This document shows positions 1 through 10,907 of a stretch of 64,000 bases of DNA, one piece after another; the first letter of the stretch is position 1; each line of letters starts with the position of its first letter. The notes under the pieces are model-generated. The model ran no database searches. It was not told the DNA's origin and saw only the letters and a list, made by a program, of their open reading frames with translations. Made by a program: the position numbers and the translations under genes. Source of the stretch: Cherax quadricarinatus (lineage: Eukaryota > Arthropoda > Malacostraca > Decapoda > Parastacidae); NCBI RefSeq assembly GCF_038502225.1, contig NC_091303.1, positions 32,054,424 through 32,118,423 of the forward strand. Reading direction: 5' to 3'.

Positions 1-152
1 CACCCTCCCACTCCCCACCCCTCCCCACTCCTCTCCCACATAGCCACAGTTCCTCCACTACCTCCCCCCCCACACTCTGACATACACACTACTAACATAA
101 CATACAGAACTACAAAGGTTTCCCACTCTGAGGCAATCAGGATAAAACAAAA

Positions 153-1168
153 ATGGGTTGCCAGAGAGCAACAAGAAAAACCAAGGGACAGGAGGAGGAA
201 GCTGCAAAGGAAGATTGGGCAGCAGAGCTCATAAAAAGGGATCATGAATGGGAAAAGAAACTAGAAGAACTTAGCATGAGAATGGAAGAGAGGATAGATA
301 TGGAAAGCAGGAAGTGGGAGGTGCATGTCAAAGCAGCAGAGGCTAGGATACAGAGTTTAGAAGAGGAACTGAAAAATCTGAAACAGCCTAAAGAACTTAA
401 GAACATTTTGGGATTAACAACTGAGACTGCTACCTCAGCCACAAATAAGGGGACTGCAGGGAAAGAAGGGGCACAACTGCATGGAGAAGCTCTGTCAGAG
501 GAGACTGTAGTAAATGAAAGAGCTAAGCTTTATGTGGAGGCCCCAACAAACAACAACAGTGCCCAAGGAAAGCCTAGAAGGGAAAATGACAAGCCACTGA
601 GCCCAAGTACATTAGCCAGTGAAACTGAAGAAAGGAAAGCTGCAGTGGAGGAAACCAAATTAAATGAGGGGATACACAGGGATATGCAGTGGGAGAATGA
701 AAGGGTGAGGTCAGTCTTTGTGTATGGGCTCCAGGAAGTTGAAGGGGAAACATATGAAGCAAGAAAACAAGGGGAAAAAAAGCAATTGAAAGCATCATGA
801 AAGCAATAGGAGAAGACGACATGACCCAGCTGGAAAATTTTCGGAGAATAGGGGGGTTTGTAAAAAAAAGAACCCGGCCAGTGAAAGTGACCTTCAAGGC
901 AGAATCGACTCGGACCAGGATCCTGCAGGAGAAAGCACGATTAAGGGACATGCCGGCATACAGGAAGGTGTATCTCGACCGCGACAGAACACAAGAAGAA
1001 AGGCAGAAACTGAGAGAGATGGTACAAAGGCGAAAGGAGGAAAGAGAGGGGATGGAGAAGACAGACAGGAGATCCCAGACCCAGGAAGAAGATCAAATAC
1101 AGCCTCCCTCACAACTTGCTATAGAAGCCTCCCAAAAAGGTCAACCCCAGTGCAACCAAACACTCTAA
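153..1168 (+). pseudogene. LINE ORF1 (coiled-coil, RNA-binding), frameshifted
   Basis: ORF1 of LINE copy 1 is in two frames: 153-800 and about 785-1168. The N-terminal part is charged and heptad-like (WEKKLEELSMRMEER), as expected for a trimerising coiled coil. The C-terminal part has the RSVFVYGL motif, then RPVKVTF and VYLDRDRTQEERQKLRE, a layout typical of CR1/L2-group ORF1 proteins that coat element RNA. Copy 2 reads through the same point without a break, so the shift at about 777-783, in an A-run, is a mutation of this copy. The 3' end overlaps the start of the ORF2 frame by about 19 bases, with ORF2 in the -1 frame. Confidence 0.85.
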
Positions 1169-4165
1169 ATCAAAACACCCATGCCACATCCAATGCCCCC
1201 ACCCACTACATTACAAACTCCACCCCCACGGCAACAGCCCATAGTTCCTTACCAGGTCTCCCACTTCCCCAACTCCAATATACCTCCCAGACCACAGTCT
1301 TAGAAAAGAAGTTGAAGGTGTGGTATACAAATGCAGATGGAATAACAAACAAGTATGAGGAGTGGCACGAAAGAATCAAGGAGACATCCCCAGACATAAT
1401 AGCACTCACAGAAACAAAACTCACCAGAATAATAACAGATTCAATTTTCCCATCCGGATATCAAATCCTCGGGAAAGACAGAGGGAGGAGAGGGGGAGGA
1501 GGAGGTGCACTGCTCATTAAAAACCAGTGGGGTTTTGAGAAAATGGAAGGAATGGATGGCACGGGCGAAAGGGACTACTTAGTAGGAACAATCCAATCTG
1601 AGGGACATAAGGTGATAATTGCAGTAATGCACAACACACCACAGAACTGCAGGAGGCCAAGAGAAGAATACGATGAGAGCAACAGAGCAATGATCGACAC
1701 ACTAGCCGAGGTGGCCAGGAGAGCACACATGGGGGGAGGAAAGTTACTAGTTATGGGTGATTTCAATCACAAGGAGATTGACTGGGAAAACCTGGAGCCC
1801 CATTGGGGTCCCGAAACATGGAGAGCCAAGATGATGGATGTAGTACTGGAAAACCCCATGCATCAACATGTTAGAGACACTATCAGAGAGAGAGGAGAAG
1901 ATGAACCAGCAAGACTGGACCTTGTATTCACCTTGAGTAGTTCGGACATCGAGGGTATCATGTATGAAAGGCCCCTGGGAGCTAGTGATCATGTGGTTCT
2001 GTGCTTCGACTACATAGTTGAGCTCCAAGTGGAGAGAGTAGCAGGAATAGGTTGGGAAAAACCAAACTACAAAAGGGGGAACTACTCAGGCATGAGGAAC
2101 TTCCTTCAAGACATTCAGTGGGAGAGGGAACTGACAGGAAAACCAGTACAAGAAATGATGGACTATGTGGCAACAAAATGCAAGGAGGCAGAGGAGAGGT
2201 TTGTTCCCAAGGGAAACAGAAATAATGGGAAGAACAGAACGAGTCCTTGGTTCACCCAAAGGTGTAGGGAGGCAAAAACTAGGTGTACTAGAGAATGGAA
2301 AAGGTACAGAAGACAGAGAACTCAGGAAAATAAAGAGATTAGCCGAAGAGCCAGAAACGAATATGCACAGATAAGAAGGGAGGCTCAGAGACAATATGAA
2401 AATGACATAGCATCAACAGTAAAGACTGACCCGAAGCTGTTGTACAGCCACATCAGGAGGAAAACAACAGTCAAGGACCAGGTAATCAGACTGAGAAAGG
2501 GTGATTGGGAGTTCACAAGAAACGACCAAGAGGTATGTCAGGAGCTCAACACAAGATTTAAAGAGGTATTTACAGTGGAAACCAGTACGACTCCAGGAAA
2601 TCAGAACAGGGGGGCACACCAGCAAGTGCTGGATGAGGTACATATAACCAAGGAGGAGGTGAAGAAGCTGCTATGCGAACTTGACACCTCAAAGGCGGTG
2701 GGACCAGACAACATCTCTCCATGGGTCCTTAAAGAGGGAGCAGAGATATTATGTGAGCCATTAACAAAGATCTTCAACACATCATTTGAAACTGGGCAAC
2801 TCCCTGAGGTATGGAAAATGGCAAATGTAGTCCCAATTTTTAAAAAGGGAGACAGACATGAGGCACTAAACTACAGACCTGTATCACTAACGTGTATAGT
2901 ATGCAAGGTCATGGAGAAGATCATCAGGAGGAGAGTGGTGGGGCACCTGGAAAGAAACAAGTGTATAATTGACAACCAGCACGGTTTCAGGGAAGGAAAA
3001 TCCTGTGTCACAAACCTACTAGAGTTTTATGACAAGGTGACAGAAGTAAGACAAGAGAGAGAGGGGTGGATCGACTGCATATTTTTGGACTGCAAGAAGG
3101 CCTTCGACACAGTTCCTCACAAGAGGTTACTGCAAAAGCTAGAGGATCAGGCACACATAACAGGAAAGGCACTGCAATGGATCAGAGAATACCTGACAGG
3201 GAGGCAACAACGAGTCATGGTACGCGACGAGGTGTCAGAGTGGGCGCCTGTGACAAGCGGGGTTCCACAGGGGTCAGTCCTAGGACCTGTGCTGTTCTTG
3301 GTATATGTGAACGACATAACGGAAGGGATAGACTCAGAAGTGTCCTTGTTTGCAGATGATGCGAAGTTAATGAGAAGAATCAAATCGGATGAGGATCAGG
3401 CAGGACTACAAAGAGACCTGGACAGGCTACAAGCCTGGTCCAGCAACTGGCTCCTTGAATTTAACCCTGCCAAATGCAAAGTCATGAAGATTGGGGAAGG
3501 GCAAAGAAGACCGCAGACACAATATAGTTTAGATGGCCAAAGACTGCAAACCTCACTCAAGGAAAAAGATCTGGGGGGTGAGTATAACACCGAGCATATC
3601 TCCTGAGGCGCACATCAATCAGATAACTGCTGCAGCATACGGGCGCCTGGCAAACCTACGGATAGCGTTCCGATACCTCAGTAAGGATTCGTTTAAGACT
3701 CTGTATACCATTTACGTCAGGCCCATACTGGAGTATGCAGCACCAGTTTGGAATCCACACCTAGTCAAGCACGTCAAGAAATTAGAGAAAGTGCAAAGGT
3801 TTGCAACAAGACTAGTCCCAGAGCTACGGGGATTGTCCTACGAAGAAAGGTTGAGGGAAATCGGCCTGACGACACTGGAGGACAGGAGGGTCAGGGGAGA
3901 CATGATAACGACATATAAAATACTGCGCGGAATAGACAAGGTGGACAAAGACGGGATGTTCCAGAGAAGGGACACAGACACAAGAGGTCACAATTGGAAG
4001 TTGAAGACTCAGATGAATCAAAGGGATGTTAGGAAGTATTTCTTCAGTCATAGAGTAGTCAGGCAGTGGAATAGCCTAGAAAGTGACGTAGTGGAGGCGG
4101 GAACCATACATAGTTTTAAGGCGAGGTATGATAGAGCTCATGGGGCAGGGAGAGAGAGGACCTAG
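1150..4165 (+). pseudogene. LINE ORF2: endonuclease and reverse transcriptase, one frameshift
   Basis: An apurinic-type endonuclease domain comes first (KVWYTNADGI, TETKL, VMGDFNHKEIDW, GASDHVVL). The reverse transcriptase follows (SKAVGPDNISPWVLKE, YRPVSLTCIVCKVMEKI, FLDCKKAFDTVPH, SGVPQGSVLGPVLF) with the catalytic FADD at about 3349-3360, and then the conserved C-terminal region (YVRPILEYAAPVWNPHL). One extra G in the run at 3573-3578 ends the first frame at 3606. The protein continues in another frame from about 3575 to 4165. Copy 2 lacks that G. All catalytic motifs are present, so this looks like a young, lightly damaged copy. The usual start Met is not visible: copy 2 has ATG where this copy has GTC. 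Confidence 0.9.
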
Positions 4166-4245
4166 TAGCAATCAGCGAAGAGGCGGGGCCAGGAGCTGTG
4201 ACTCGACCCCTGCAACCACAAATAGGTGAGTACAAATAGGTGAGT
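4166..4245 (+). repeat. LINE 3' tail with tandem GTGAGTAC units
   Basis: The tail reads GGCGGGGCCAGGAGCT, then CTCGACCCCTGCAACCAC, then two copies of AAATAGGTGAGTAC, and runs straight into the CA repeat. The same block ends LINE copy 2, the SINE and the minus-strand fragment at 59640. It also occurs inside each 556-bp repeat unit. It is probably the site recognised by the LINE reverse transcriptase; that role is inferred. Confidence 0.85.
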
Positions 4246-4306
4246 ACACACACACACACACACGCACACACACACACAGAACACGCACACACGCTTACAC
4301 ACACAC

Positions 4307-4379
<73 letters not shown>
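4244..4379 (+). repeat. (AC)n microsatellite, tail of LINE copy 1
   Basis: About 135 bases of CA dinucleotide with a few interruptions (ACGC, GAACACGC, GCTTAC near the start) directly follow the LINE tail. Open frames here (THTH, CVCV) are artefacts of the repeat. Confidence 0.97.
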
Positions 4380-4380
<1 letters not shown>

Positions 4381-4381
<1 letters not shown>

Positions 4382-5509
4382 GTAGTGGGTCACAAGCGCC
4401 AGGCTCCGAGAATCTTAGTGCTTTTAGGGCGTGTTTTAGCAGCTAGAAGCAACCAGTGTTAGTGACAACGTCAGTGAACAACCCTACAAGTGATAACCAG
4501 TGTATTAGCAAACATAAATAAAGTGAAGGCGAGAGAAAGCCTGAAATTATACAACAAAATTTCAAAGCGCCAGTCGTTGAGGCCTAGTTGGCACCTGTTG
4601 CCACATTGTTACACATATACAAAGTACAAATCGAGTGACTAAAGAGAAAAGACCAAATAGAATTAAGAGAGGCATAAAGTGATAACCAGTGTATTAGCAA
4701 ACATAAATAAAGTGAAGGCGAGAGAAAGCCTGAAATTATACAACAAAATTTCAAAGCGCCAGTCGTTGAGGCCTAGTTGGCACCTGTTGCCACATTGTTA
4801 CACATATACAAAGTACAAATCGAGTGACTAAAGAGAAAAGACCAAATAGAATTAAGAGAGGGTGGCTAACGACAAAATGTGATGTAGCACACAGAGTGAA
4901 CAAGCTAGCCAGAAAGGGGATATATATATATATACATACATATACATAAATATATATAAGCAGAGGTGGTGGCAGCAGTAGGCCTGAGGGAGTAGCGCTG
5001 CCATAACAGGCTGGGTGTCATCACAAATAAGTAGTGTACTTACCCAAAGTGAAGTGTAAATTATAAAAGTAGCAGTATACAAGTGATAAGTGTGGTAAAT
5101 GAGGACTCAAAAGGCCAACGAGATAAGAATAGCGAAGAAGCCAGAGGCGGAAGGGCGAGGTGCACGAGTCATCGTACAGCAAGCATCGTACAGCGAGCAT
5201 CGTACATCAGGCATCTGGATGGACGTCCCCTCTGACCAGTAACGTACAAATCACCTGTTTTGTGGTTGGCGGGGAGTCTGAGTGATAGAGCCGGCCAAGC
5301 GGTCACTGGTAACTCGATATCTAAACCCTGCTCCAGAGCGATTATCATACACACAACACCTAGCAGTAGTAGGAAGATAAACTTTGTAGGAGTAAGGATT
5401 AAGCAGGAGGATTAAGTCGTGGCTAATGGGACTACAGCCCTGACAACAGTTTCGAGAGATAATGGTCTAGGACACAAAGACAGTACAATCTGAGAAGCAA
5501 GTACTGGGT
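4381..5509. other. Leader-like region between LINE copies, no gene
   Basis: No coding sequence is recognisable. The region holds the 189-bp tandem duplication (4488-4861), a short TA tract (4919-4960), and three nearby GCATCGTACA/GCATC-type repeats (about 5178-5215). It starts right after the CA tail of copy 1 and leads into the 556-bp repeats before copy 2. It may be the 5' untranslated region of copy 2, or unrelated sequence; the window offers no third copy to decide. Confidence 0.5.
4488..4861 (+). repeat. 189-bp tandem duplication, two copies
   Basis: Copy one is 4488-4676 and copy two 4677-4861. Both start AAGTGATAACCAGTGTATTA and run to AATTAAGAGAGG. I saw no mismatch between them. The duplication is therefore recent, or kept uniform by conversion. 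Confidence 0.93.
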
Positions 5510-6620
5510 ACACATGTAGTAAAAGGTATTACATAACTAGGTGAAAGAATGACTTGTTAACACACGCTAGTATTATAATTATTAGAACTACTTTCAGTGT
5601 TAATGGTATCTCATTAGTATTACGGATACACAGAAGTGAATTGTATTTCTGGGACATATAAACAACTGACGTGCTCACACACACACACACGCGCGCACAC
5701 ACATACACACTCGGGGCCAGGAGATGGGTCTCGACCCCTGAAACCACAACTAGGTGAGTACACACAGCTGATCCTTGGAATTTGACCGCCTCCCCCACAG
5801 ACCTCTTACCTTTCCCCTCCCTCGCATTTCTCCCTCTCAATACCCTCTTTCCCTCCTTTCTCCCTCTCTCTCTCTTTCTCTCCCTCTCCCTCTCTTTCTC
5901 CCTCTCTCTACCCTTTCTCTCCCCCTCACATTTCTCTCTCTCCCCCTTGGTCTTATCCCTCACCCCCATACTCTCTCCTCTCTCTCCCTCTTTTTACCCT
6001 TTCTCTCTCCTCTCTCTCCCTCTTTCTACCCTTTCTCTCTCTCCCCCACACCCTCTCCCTCCTCTACACATGTAGTAAAAGGTAGTACATAACTGGGTGA
6101 AAGAATGACTTGTTAACACACGCTAGTATTATAATTAGAACTACTCTCAGTGTTAGTGGTATCTCATTAGTATTATGGATACACAGAAGTGAATTGTATT
6201 TCTGGGACATATAAACAACTGACGTGCTCACACACACACACACGCGCGCACACACATACACACTCGGGGCCAGGAGCTGGGTCTCGACCCCGAAACCACA
6301 ACTAGGTGAGTACACACAGCTGATCCTTGGAATTTGACTGCCTCCCCCACAGACCTCTTACCTTTTCCCTCCCTCGCGTTTCTCTCTCTCATAGCCTTCT
6401 TCCCTCCTTTCTCCCTCTCTCTCTCTTTCTCTCCCTCTCCCTCTCCCTCTCTTTCTCCCTCTCTCTACCCTTTCTCTCCCCCCTCACATTTCTCTCCCTC
6501 CCCCTTGGTCTTATCCCTCACCCCCATACTCTCTCCTCTCTCTCCCTCTTTCTACCCTTTCTCTCTCCTCTCTCTCCCTCTTTCTACCCTCTCTCTCTCT
6601 CCCCCACACCCTCTCCCTCC
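5510..6620 (+). repeat. 556-bp tandem duplication upstream of LINE copy 2
   Basis: Unit one is 5510-6065 and unit two 6066-about 6615. Each unit has three parts: an A/T-rich part starting ACACATGTAGTAAAAGG, a CA/CG repeat plus a copy of the LINE 3' tail (GGGGCCAGGAG, ACTAGGTGAGTACACAC), and a long CT-rich tract. Small differences occur between units. The position just before ORF1 recalls the tandem promoter monomers of some mammalian LINEs; that comparison is inference. Confidence 0.88.
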
Positions 6621-6644
6621 TCTAGCCTTCTGTCTGTGGTAATA

Positions 6645-6650
<6 letters not shown>

Positions 6651-6676
<26 letters not shown>
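6651..6676 (+). repeat. A26 tract touching the ORF1 start codon
   Basis: Twenty-six consecutive A residues, the last being the A of the ORF1 ATG (6676-6678). It could have come from a reverse-transcribed poly(A) or from slippage. Copy 1 has only a short A-rich stretch before its ATG. Confidence 0.95.
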
Positions 6677-7716
6677 TGGGTGGCCTTAGAGGACGGAAAC
6701 CCAGAGATCTGGTGGATGAACCAGGGAGGAAAGACTGGGAGCTAGAGCTCCAAAAAAGGGAGGAAGAGTGGGGAAGGAAGATAGTAGAGCTTGGTAAGAA
6801 AATGGAGGAGCGGATAGCTGAAGAGTGCAGGAAGTGGGAAGTACAGGTCTTAGCAGCAGAAGCTAGGATACAGTGCTTAGAAGAGAAACTGCAAAGCCTG
6901 AAACAGATTAGAGAGACAAATGACAATTCAGGTGTGACATCAGGAAATTCAAAGTCAGGCGCAGACAAGGGGATGGTAAGCAACAACGGAGACATGCCGA
7001 ACATGAAGGCCCTATCAGACCCACGTGGGGCCAGGGAAAAGACGACGAGCACACTTAGATCAAACGACAGGTCCGAAGACAATGAAGGTATGCTATATGC
7101 AGAGATTCTAACAGCCAACTGCAGTAGCAAGGGACAGTTGGTCAGGAAAGACAGTCCACTGAGAATAGAAGTTTCAGATATGACAGGGACTGAAGGCAAG
7201 AACATGTCAATGGAAGGAAATAAAATGCCTCAGAGGACGCAGATGGAGACTCAGTGGGAGGAGGAAAGGGCGAGGTCAGTTTTTGTGTACGGGCTCCAAG
7301 AAGCCAAGGGGGCCAACTTTGAAGAAATAAAACAGGAGGAGAAAAAAATGATTGAAGGCATCATGAAAACAATAGGGGAGGGCAATATGACCCAGGTGAC
7401 AAATTTTCAGAGAATTGGGTGGTTTGCGAGTGGAAGGATACGGCCTGTCAGAGTAACTTTCAAGGAAGAATCAGTTCGAACCAGGATTCTGCAAGAGAAA
7501 GCAAGACTGAGGGACAAAGAGGGGTACCAGAGAGTATACCTCGACCGCGACAGAACACAAGAAGAAAGGACTACACTGAAAGAGAGGGTACAGAGACGCA
7601 AGGAGGAACGAGAAGCAATGAAAATGAGCAGGACCCAGACACAGGAGGAAGGGCAAACACACCCCACAGAATCTCCCACCAAAAGACTCCACCCGCGACA
7701 TTCCCAACGCAACTGA
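6676..7716 (+). CDS. LINE ORF1 protein, 346 aa
   Basis: The predicted product is the RNA-binding ORF1 protein of LINE copy 2, which would package element RNA in the cytoplasm. Residues about 14-85 are highly charged and heptad-like (WELELQKREEEWGRKIVEL), predicting a coiled coil. The middle is low-complexity and hydrophilic. Residues about 200-320 carry RSVFVYGLQEA, FQRIGWF, RPVRVTF and VYLDRDRTQEER, the conserved core seen in copy 1. I chose ATG 6676 because it follows the leader directly and matches the copy 1 start. The protein ends in TGA at 7714-7716, 185 bases before the likely ORF2 start. Family membership is clear; the RNA-binding role is known for the family, not shown here. Confidence 0.88.
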
Positions 7717-7901
7717 GCAACCTATACTACAACCCACTCACTGTTCCCTCTGCCACCAATCCCCATATCACAAACCTCACCCCAACAGCTGTCCCTTATG
7801 GGCATTCTGACCCCACCCCCATCAACACAAACCCCACCTACACCACAGCCCCATATAGGCCCCCACCAAGGCTCTCGCTCCCCCAACCCCAATATTCTTG
7901 C

Positions 7902-10793
7902 ATGACCACAATGATAGAAAAGAAACTAAAGGTTTGGTACACAAACGCGGATGGAATAATGAATAAACATGAGGAGTGGAATGAAAGAATCAGTGAAAAA
8001 TCCCCAGACATCATAGCAGTCACAGAAACAAAACTCGCTGAGACAATAACAGACACAATCTTCCCAACAGGATATCAGATCCTGAGGAAAGATAGAAGGA
8101 GTAGAGGGGGAGGAGGGGTTGCACTGCTCATAAAACACCGATGGGGATTTGAGGAAATGGAAGGCATGGACATGATTGGAGAAAGAGACTACATTGTAGG
8201 TACAATTCAGTCCGGAGAACATAAAGTAGTCATTGGAGTGATGTATAACCCACCACAGAACTGCAGGAGGCCAAGAGAGGAGTACGAAGAAAACAACAGG
8301 GTGATGGTGGACACACTGGCTGAGGTGGCAAGAAGAGCTCACTCGAGCAGAGCAAAGTTACTGGTAATGGGCGATTTCAACCACAGGGAGATCGACTGGG
8401 AAAACCTGGAGCCACATGGGGGTCCCGAAACATGGAGAGCCAAGATGATGGATGTGGTACTTGAAAACCTCATGCATCAACATGTCAGGGACACAACCAG
8501 AGAGAGAGGGGAGGATGAGCCAGCAAGACTGGATCTTGTGTTCACCCTGGGCAGTTCAGACATTGAGGACATCACTTATGAGAGGCCCCTTGGAGCTAGC
8601 GATCATGTGGTTCTGAGTTTTGACTATATAGTAGAGTTACAAGTGGAGAAGGTAACAGGAACTGAAGGGGACAGGCCAAACTATAAAAGGGGGGACTACA
8701 CAGGTATGAGAAACTTCCTGCAGGAGGTTCAGTGGGACAGAGAAATGGTAGGAAAATCAGTAAACGAGATGATGGAATATGTGGCAACAAAGTGCAAGGA
8801 GGCAGAGGAAAGTTTTGTTCCCAAGGGAAACGGAAATAATAGGAAGACCAAAACGAGTCCTTGGTTTACCCGAAGGTGTAGGGAGGCAAAAACTAAGTGC
8901 AACAGAGAATGGAAAAGGTACAGGAGGCATAGGACCCAGGAAAACAAGGAGATTAGTAGAAGAGCCAGAAACGAGTATGCACAGATAAGGAGGGAGGCCC
9001 AGCGACAGTATGAAAATGACATAGCATCGAAAGTCAAATCTGACCCGAAACTGCTGTATAGCCACATTAGGAGGAAGACAACAGTCAAGGACCAGGTGAT
9101 AAGGCTGAGGAAAGAAGGTGGAGAACTCACAAGAAACGATCAAGAGGTATGTGAGGAGCTAAACAAGAGATTTAAGGAAGTATTTACAGTAGAGACAGGA
9201 AGGACTCTGGGGGGACAGACCAGACGGGGACACCAGCAAGGAATACACCAACAAGTGTTGGACGACATACATACAGATGAGGAGGAGGTGAAGAAACTGC
9301 TAAGGGACATCGATACCTCAAAGGCAATGGGACCAGACAACATCTCCCCGTGGGTCCTTAGAGAGGGAGCAGATATGTTGTGCGTGCCACTTACCACAAT
9401 CTTCAACACATCCCTGGAAACTGGGCAACTACCTGAGGTATGGAAGACGGCAAATGTAGTTCCCATTTTTAAAAAAGGAGACAGAAAAGAGGCACTAAAC
9501 TATAGACCTGTGTCATTGACGTGTATAGTATGCAAAATTATGGAGAAGATTATCAGGAGGAGAGTGGTGGAGCACCTGGAACGGAACAGGAGTATAAATG
9601 CCAACCAGCACGGATTCACGGAAGGCAAATCCTGTGTCACAAACCTTCTGGAGTTTTATGATAAAATAACAGAAGTAAGACAAGAGAGAGAGGGGTGGGT
9701 TGATTGCATCTTCTTGGACTGCAAGAAGGCCTTTGACACAGTTCCTCACAAGAGATTAGTGCAGAAGCTAGAGCATCAGGCGCATATAACAGGAAGGGCA
9801 CTGCAATGGATCAGAGAATACCTGACAGGGAGGCAACAACGAGTCATGGTACGTAATGATGTATCACAGTGGGCACCTGTGACGAGCGGGGTCCCACAGG
9901 GGTCGGTCCTAAGACCAGTGCTATTTTTGGTATATGTGAACGACATGACGGAAGGGTTAGACTCAGAAGTGTCCCTGTTTGCAGATGATGTGAAGTTAAT
10001 GAGGAGAATTAAATCTGATGAGGACCAGGCAGGACTTCAAAGAGACCTGGACAGACTGGACACCTGGTCCAGCAAATGGCTTCTCGAATTTAATCCTGCC
10101 AAATGCAAAGTCATGAAGATGGGGGAGGGGCACAGAAGACCACAGACAGAGTATAGGCTAGGTGGCCAAAGACTGCAAACCTCACTCAAGGAGAAAGATC
10201 TTGGGGTGAGTATAACACCGAGCATGTCTCCGGAAGCACACATCAATCAGATAACTGCTGCAGCATATGGGCGCCTGGCAAACCTGAGAACAGCATTCCG
10301 ATACCTTAGTAAGGAATCATTCAAGACACTGTACACCGTGTATGTCAGGCCCATACTGGAGTATGCAGCACCTGTTTGGAACCCGCACTTGATAAAGCAC
10401 GTCAAGAAACTAGAGAAAGTACAAAGGTTTGCGACAAGGTTAGTTCCAGAGCTAAGGGGAATGTCCTATGAGGAAAGATTAAGGGAAATCGGCCTGACCA
10501 CACTGGAGGACAGGAGGGTCAGGGGAGACATGATAACGACATATAAAATACTGCGTGGAATAGACAAGGTGGACAAAGACAGGATGTTCCAGGGAGGGGA
10601 CACAGAAACAAGAGGCCACAATTGGAAGTTGAAGACACAAATGAGTCAGAGAGATAGTAGGAAGTATTTCTTCAGTCATAGAGTTGTAAGGCAGTGGAAT
10701 AGCCTAGAAAATGACGTAGTGGAGGCAGGAACCATACACAGTTTTAAGACGAGGTTTGATAAAGCTCATGGAGCGGGGAGAGAGAGGGCCTAG
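7902..10793 (+). CDS. LINE ORF2 protein: endonuclease-reverse transcriptase, 963 aa
   Basis: This is the replication enzyme of LINE copy 2: it nicks the target and copies element RNA there. Visible parts in order are: the endonuclease (about residues 8-240: KVWYTNADGI, VTETKL, MGDFNHREIDW near 155, ASDHVVL near 233), a basic linker (250-450), the reverse transcriptase (about 465-720: SKAMGPDNISPW, YRPVSLTCI, CKKAFDTVPH, GVPQGSV, FADD near 693), and the C-terminal domain (810-960). ATG 7902 fits the conserved N-terminus; the frame is open upstream to before 7419, so a -1 shift or re-initiation from ORF1 is possible. Arg671 replaces the Gly found in copy 1 in the GSVLG motif and may impair activity. 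Confidence 0.9.
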   Translation: MTTMIEKKLKVWYTNADGIMNKHEEWNERISEKSPDIIAVTETKLAETITDTIFPTGYQILRKDRRSRGGGGVALLIKHRWGFEEMEGMDMIGERDYIVGTIQSGEHKVVIGVMYNPPQNCRRPREEYEENNRVMVDTLAEVARRAHSSRAKLLVMGDFNHREIDWENLEPHGGPETWRAKMMDVVLENLMHQHVRDTTRERGEDEPARLDLVFTLGSSDIEDITYERPLGASDHVVLSFDYIVELQVEKVTGTEGDRPNYKRGDYTGMRNFLQEVQWDREMVGKSVNEMMEYVATKCKEAEESFVPKGNGNNRKTKTSPWFTRRCREAKTKCNREWKRYRRHRTQENKEISRRARNEYAQIRREAQRQYENDIASKVKSDPKLLYSHIRRKTTVKDQVIRLRKEGGELTRNDQEVCEELNKRFKEVFTVETGRTLGGQTRRGHQQGIHQQVLDDIHTDEEEVKKLLRDIDTSKAMGPDNISPWVLREGADMLCVPLTTIFNTSLETGQLPEVWKTANVVPIFKKGDRKEALNYRPVSLTCIVCKIMEKIIRRRVVEHLERNRSINANQHGFTEGKSCVTNLLEFYDKITEVRQEREGWVDCIFLDCKKAFDTVPHKRLVQKLEHQAHITGRALQWIREYLTGRQQRVMVRNDVSQWAPVTSGVPQGSVLRPVLFLVYVNDMTEGLDSEVSLFADDVKLMRRIKSDEDQAGLQRDLDRLDTWSSKWLLEFNPAKCKVMKMGEGHRRPQTEYRLGGQRLQTSLKEKDLGVSITPSMSPEAHINQITAAAYGRLANLRTAFRYLSKESFKTLYTVYVRPILEYAAPVWNPHLIKHVKKLEKVQRFATRLVPELRGMSYEERLREIGLTTLEDRRVRGDMITTYKILRGIDKVDKDRMFQGGDTETRGHNWKLKTQMSQRDSRKYFFSHRVVRQWNSLENDVVEAGTIHSFKTRFDKAHGAGRERA

Positions 10794-10905
10794 TAGCAAC
10801 CGGTGAAGAGGCGGGGCCAGGAGCTAGGACTCGACCCCTGCAACCACAAATAGGTGAGTACAAATAGGTGAGTACACACACACACACACACACACGCACA
10901 CCGCA
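10794..10905 (+). repeat. LINE copy 2 tail and (AC)n tract
   Basis: After the TAG stop comes the same tail as copy 1 (GGCCAGGAGCTAGGACTCG, two AAATAGGTGAGTAC units), then about 30 bases of CA repeat. The SINE starts at the end of this CA tract. Confidence 0.9.
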
Positions 10906-10907
10906 CA

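Larger units (their letters stand above)
1..4380 (+). mobile_element. CR1/L2-group LINE, copy 1, frameshifted
   Basis: This is a non-LTR retrotransposon with the order pyrimidine-rich leader (1-152, cut by the window edge), ORF1, ORF2, a short 3' tail and an (AC)n tract. It matches copy 2 (6676-10900) over its whole coding length. Two small indels separate it from an intact element: one in an A-run near 777-783 in ORF1 and one extra G in the run at 3573-3578 in ORF2. The tail at 4184-4245 holds the GGCCAGGAGCT core and two copies of ATAGGTGAGTAC before the CA repeat. The clade call rests on the reverse transcriptase and endonuclease motifs as I remember the families; no phylogeny was made. 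Confidence 0.9.
6676..10905 (+). mobile_element. CR1/L2-group LINE, copy 2, both ORFs intact
   Basis: This is the intact partner of copy 1: ORF1 6676-7716, ORF2 7902-10793, tail 10794-10880, CA tract to about 10905. No stop or frameshift interrupts either ORF. ORF2 lies in the -1 frame relative to ORF1 and is open upstream of its likely ATG, back into ORF1. One suspicious change is Arg671 in the reverse transcriptase, where copy 1 has Gly. The element may still be active or only recently dead. Confidence 0.9.

Noticed and set aside
4244..4446. THTH/CVCV peptides in CA and GT tracts (also 28860-29050, 59930-60000, 61306-61426)
   Set aside because: Dinucleotide repeats read through in all frames.
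7407..7737. Minus-strand frames under the LINE ORFs (also 242-951, 1517-2643, 8596-9749)
   Set aside because: They are shadows of strong plus-strand LINE coding sequence.
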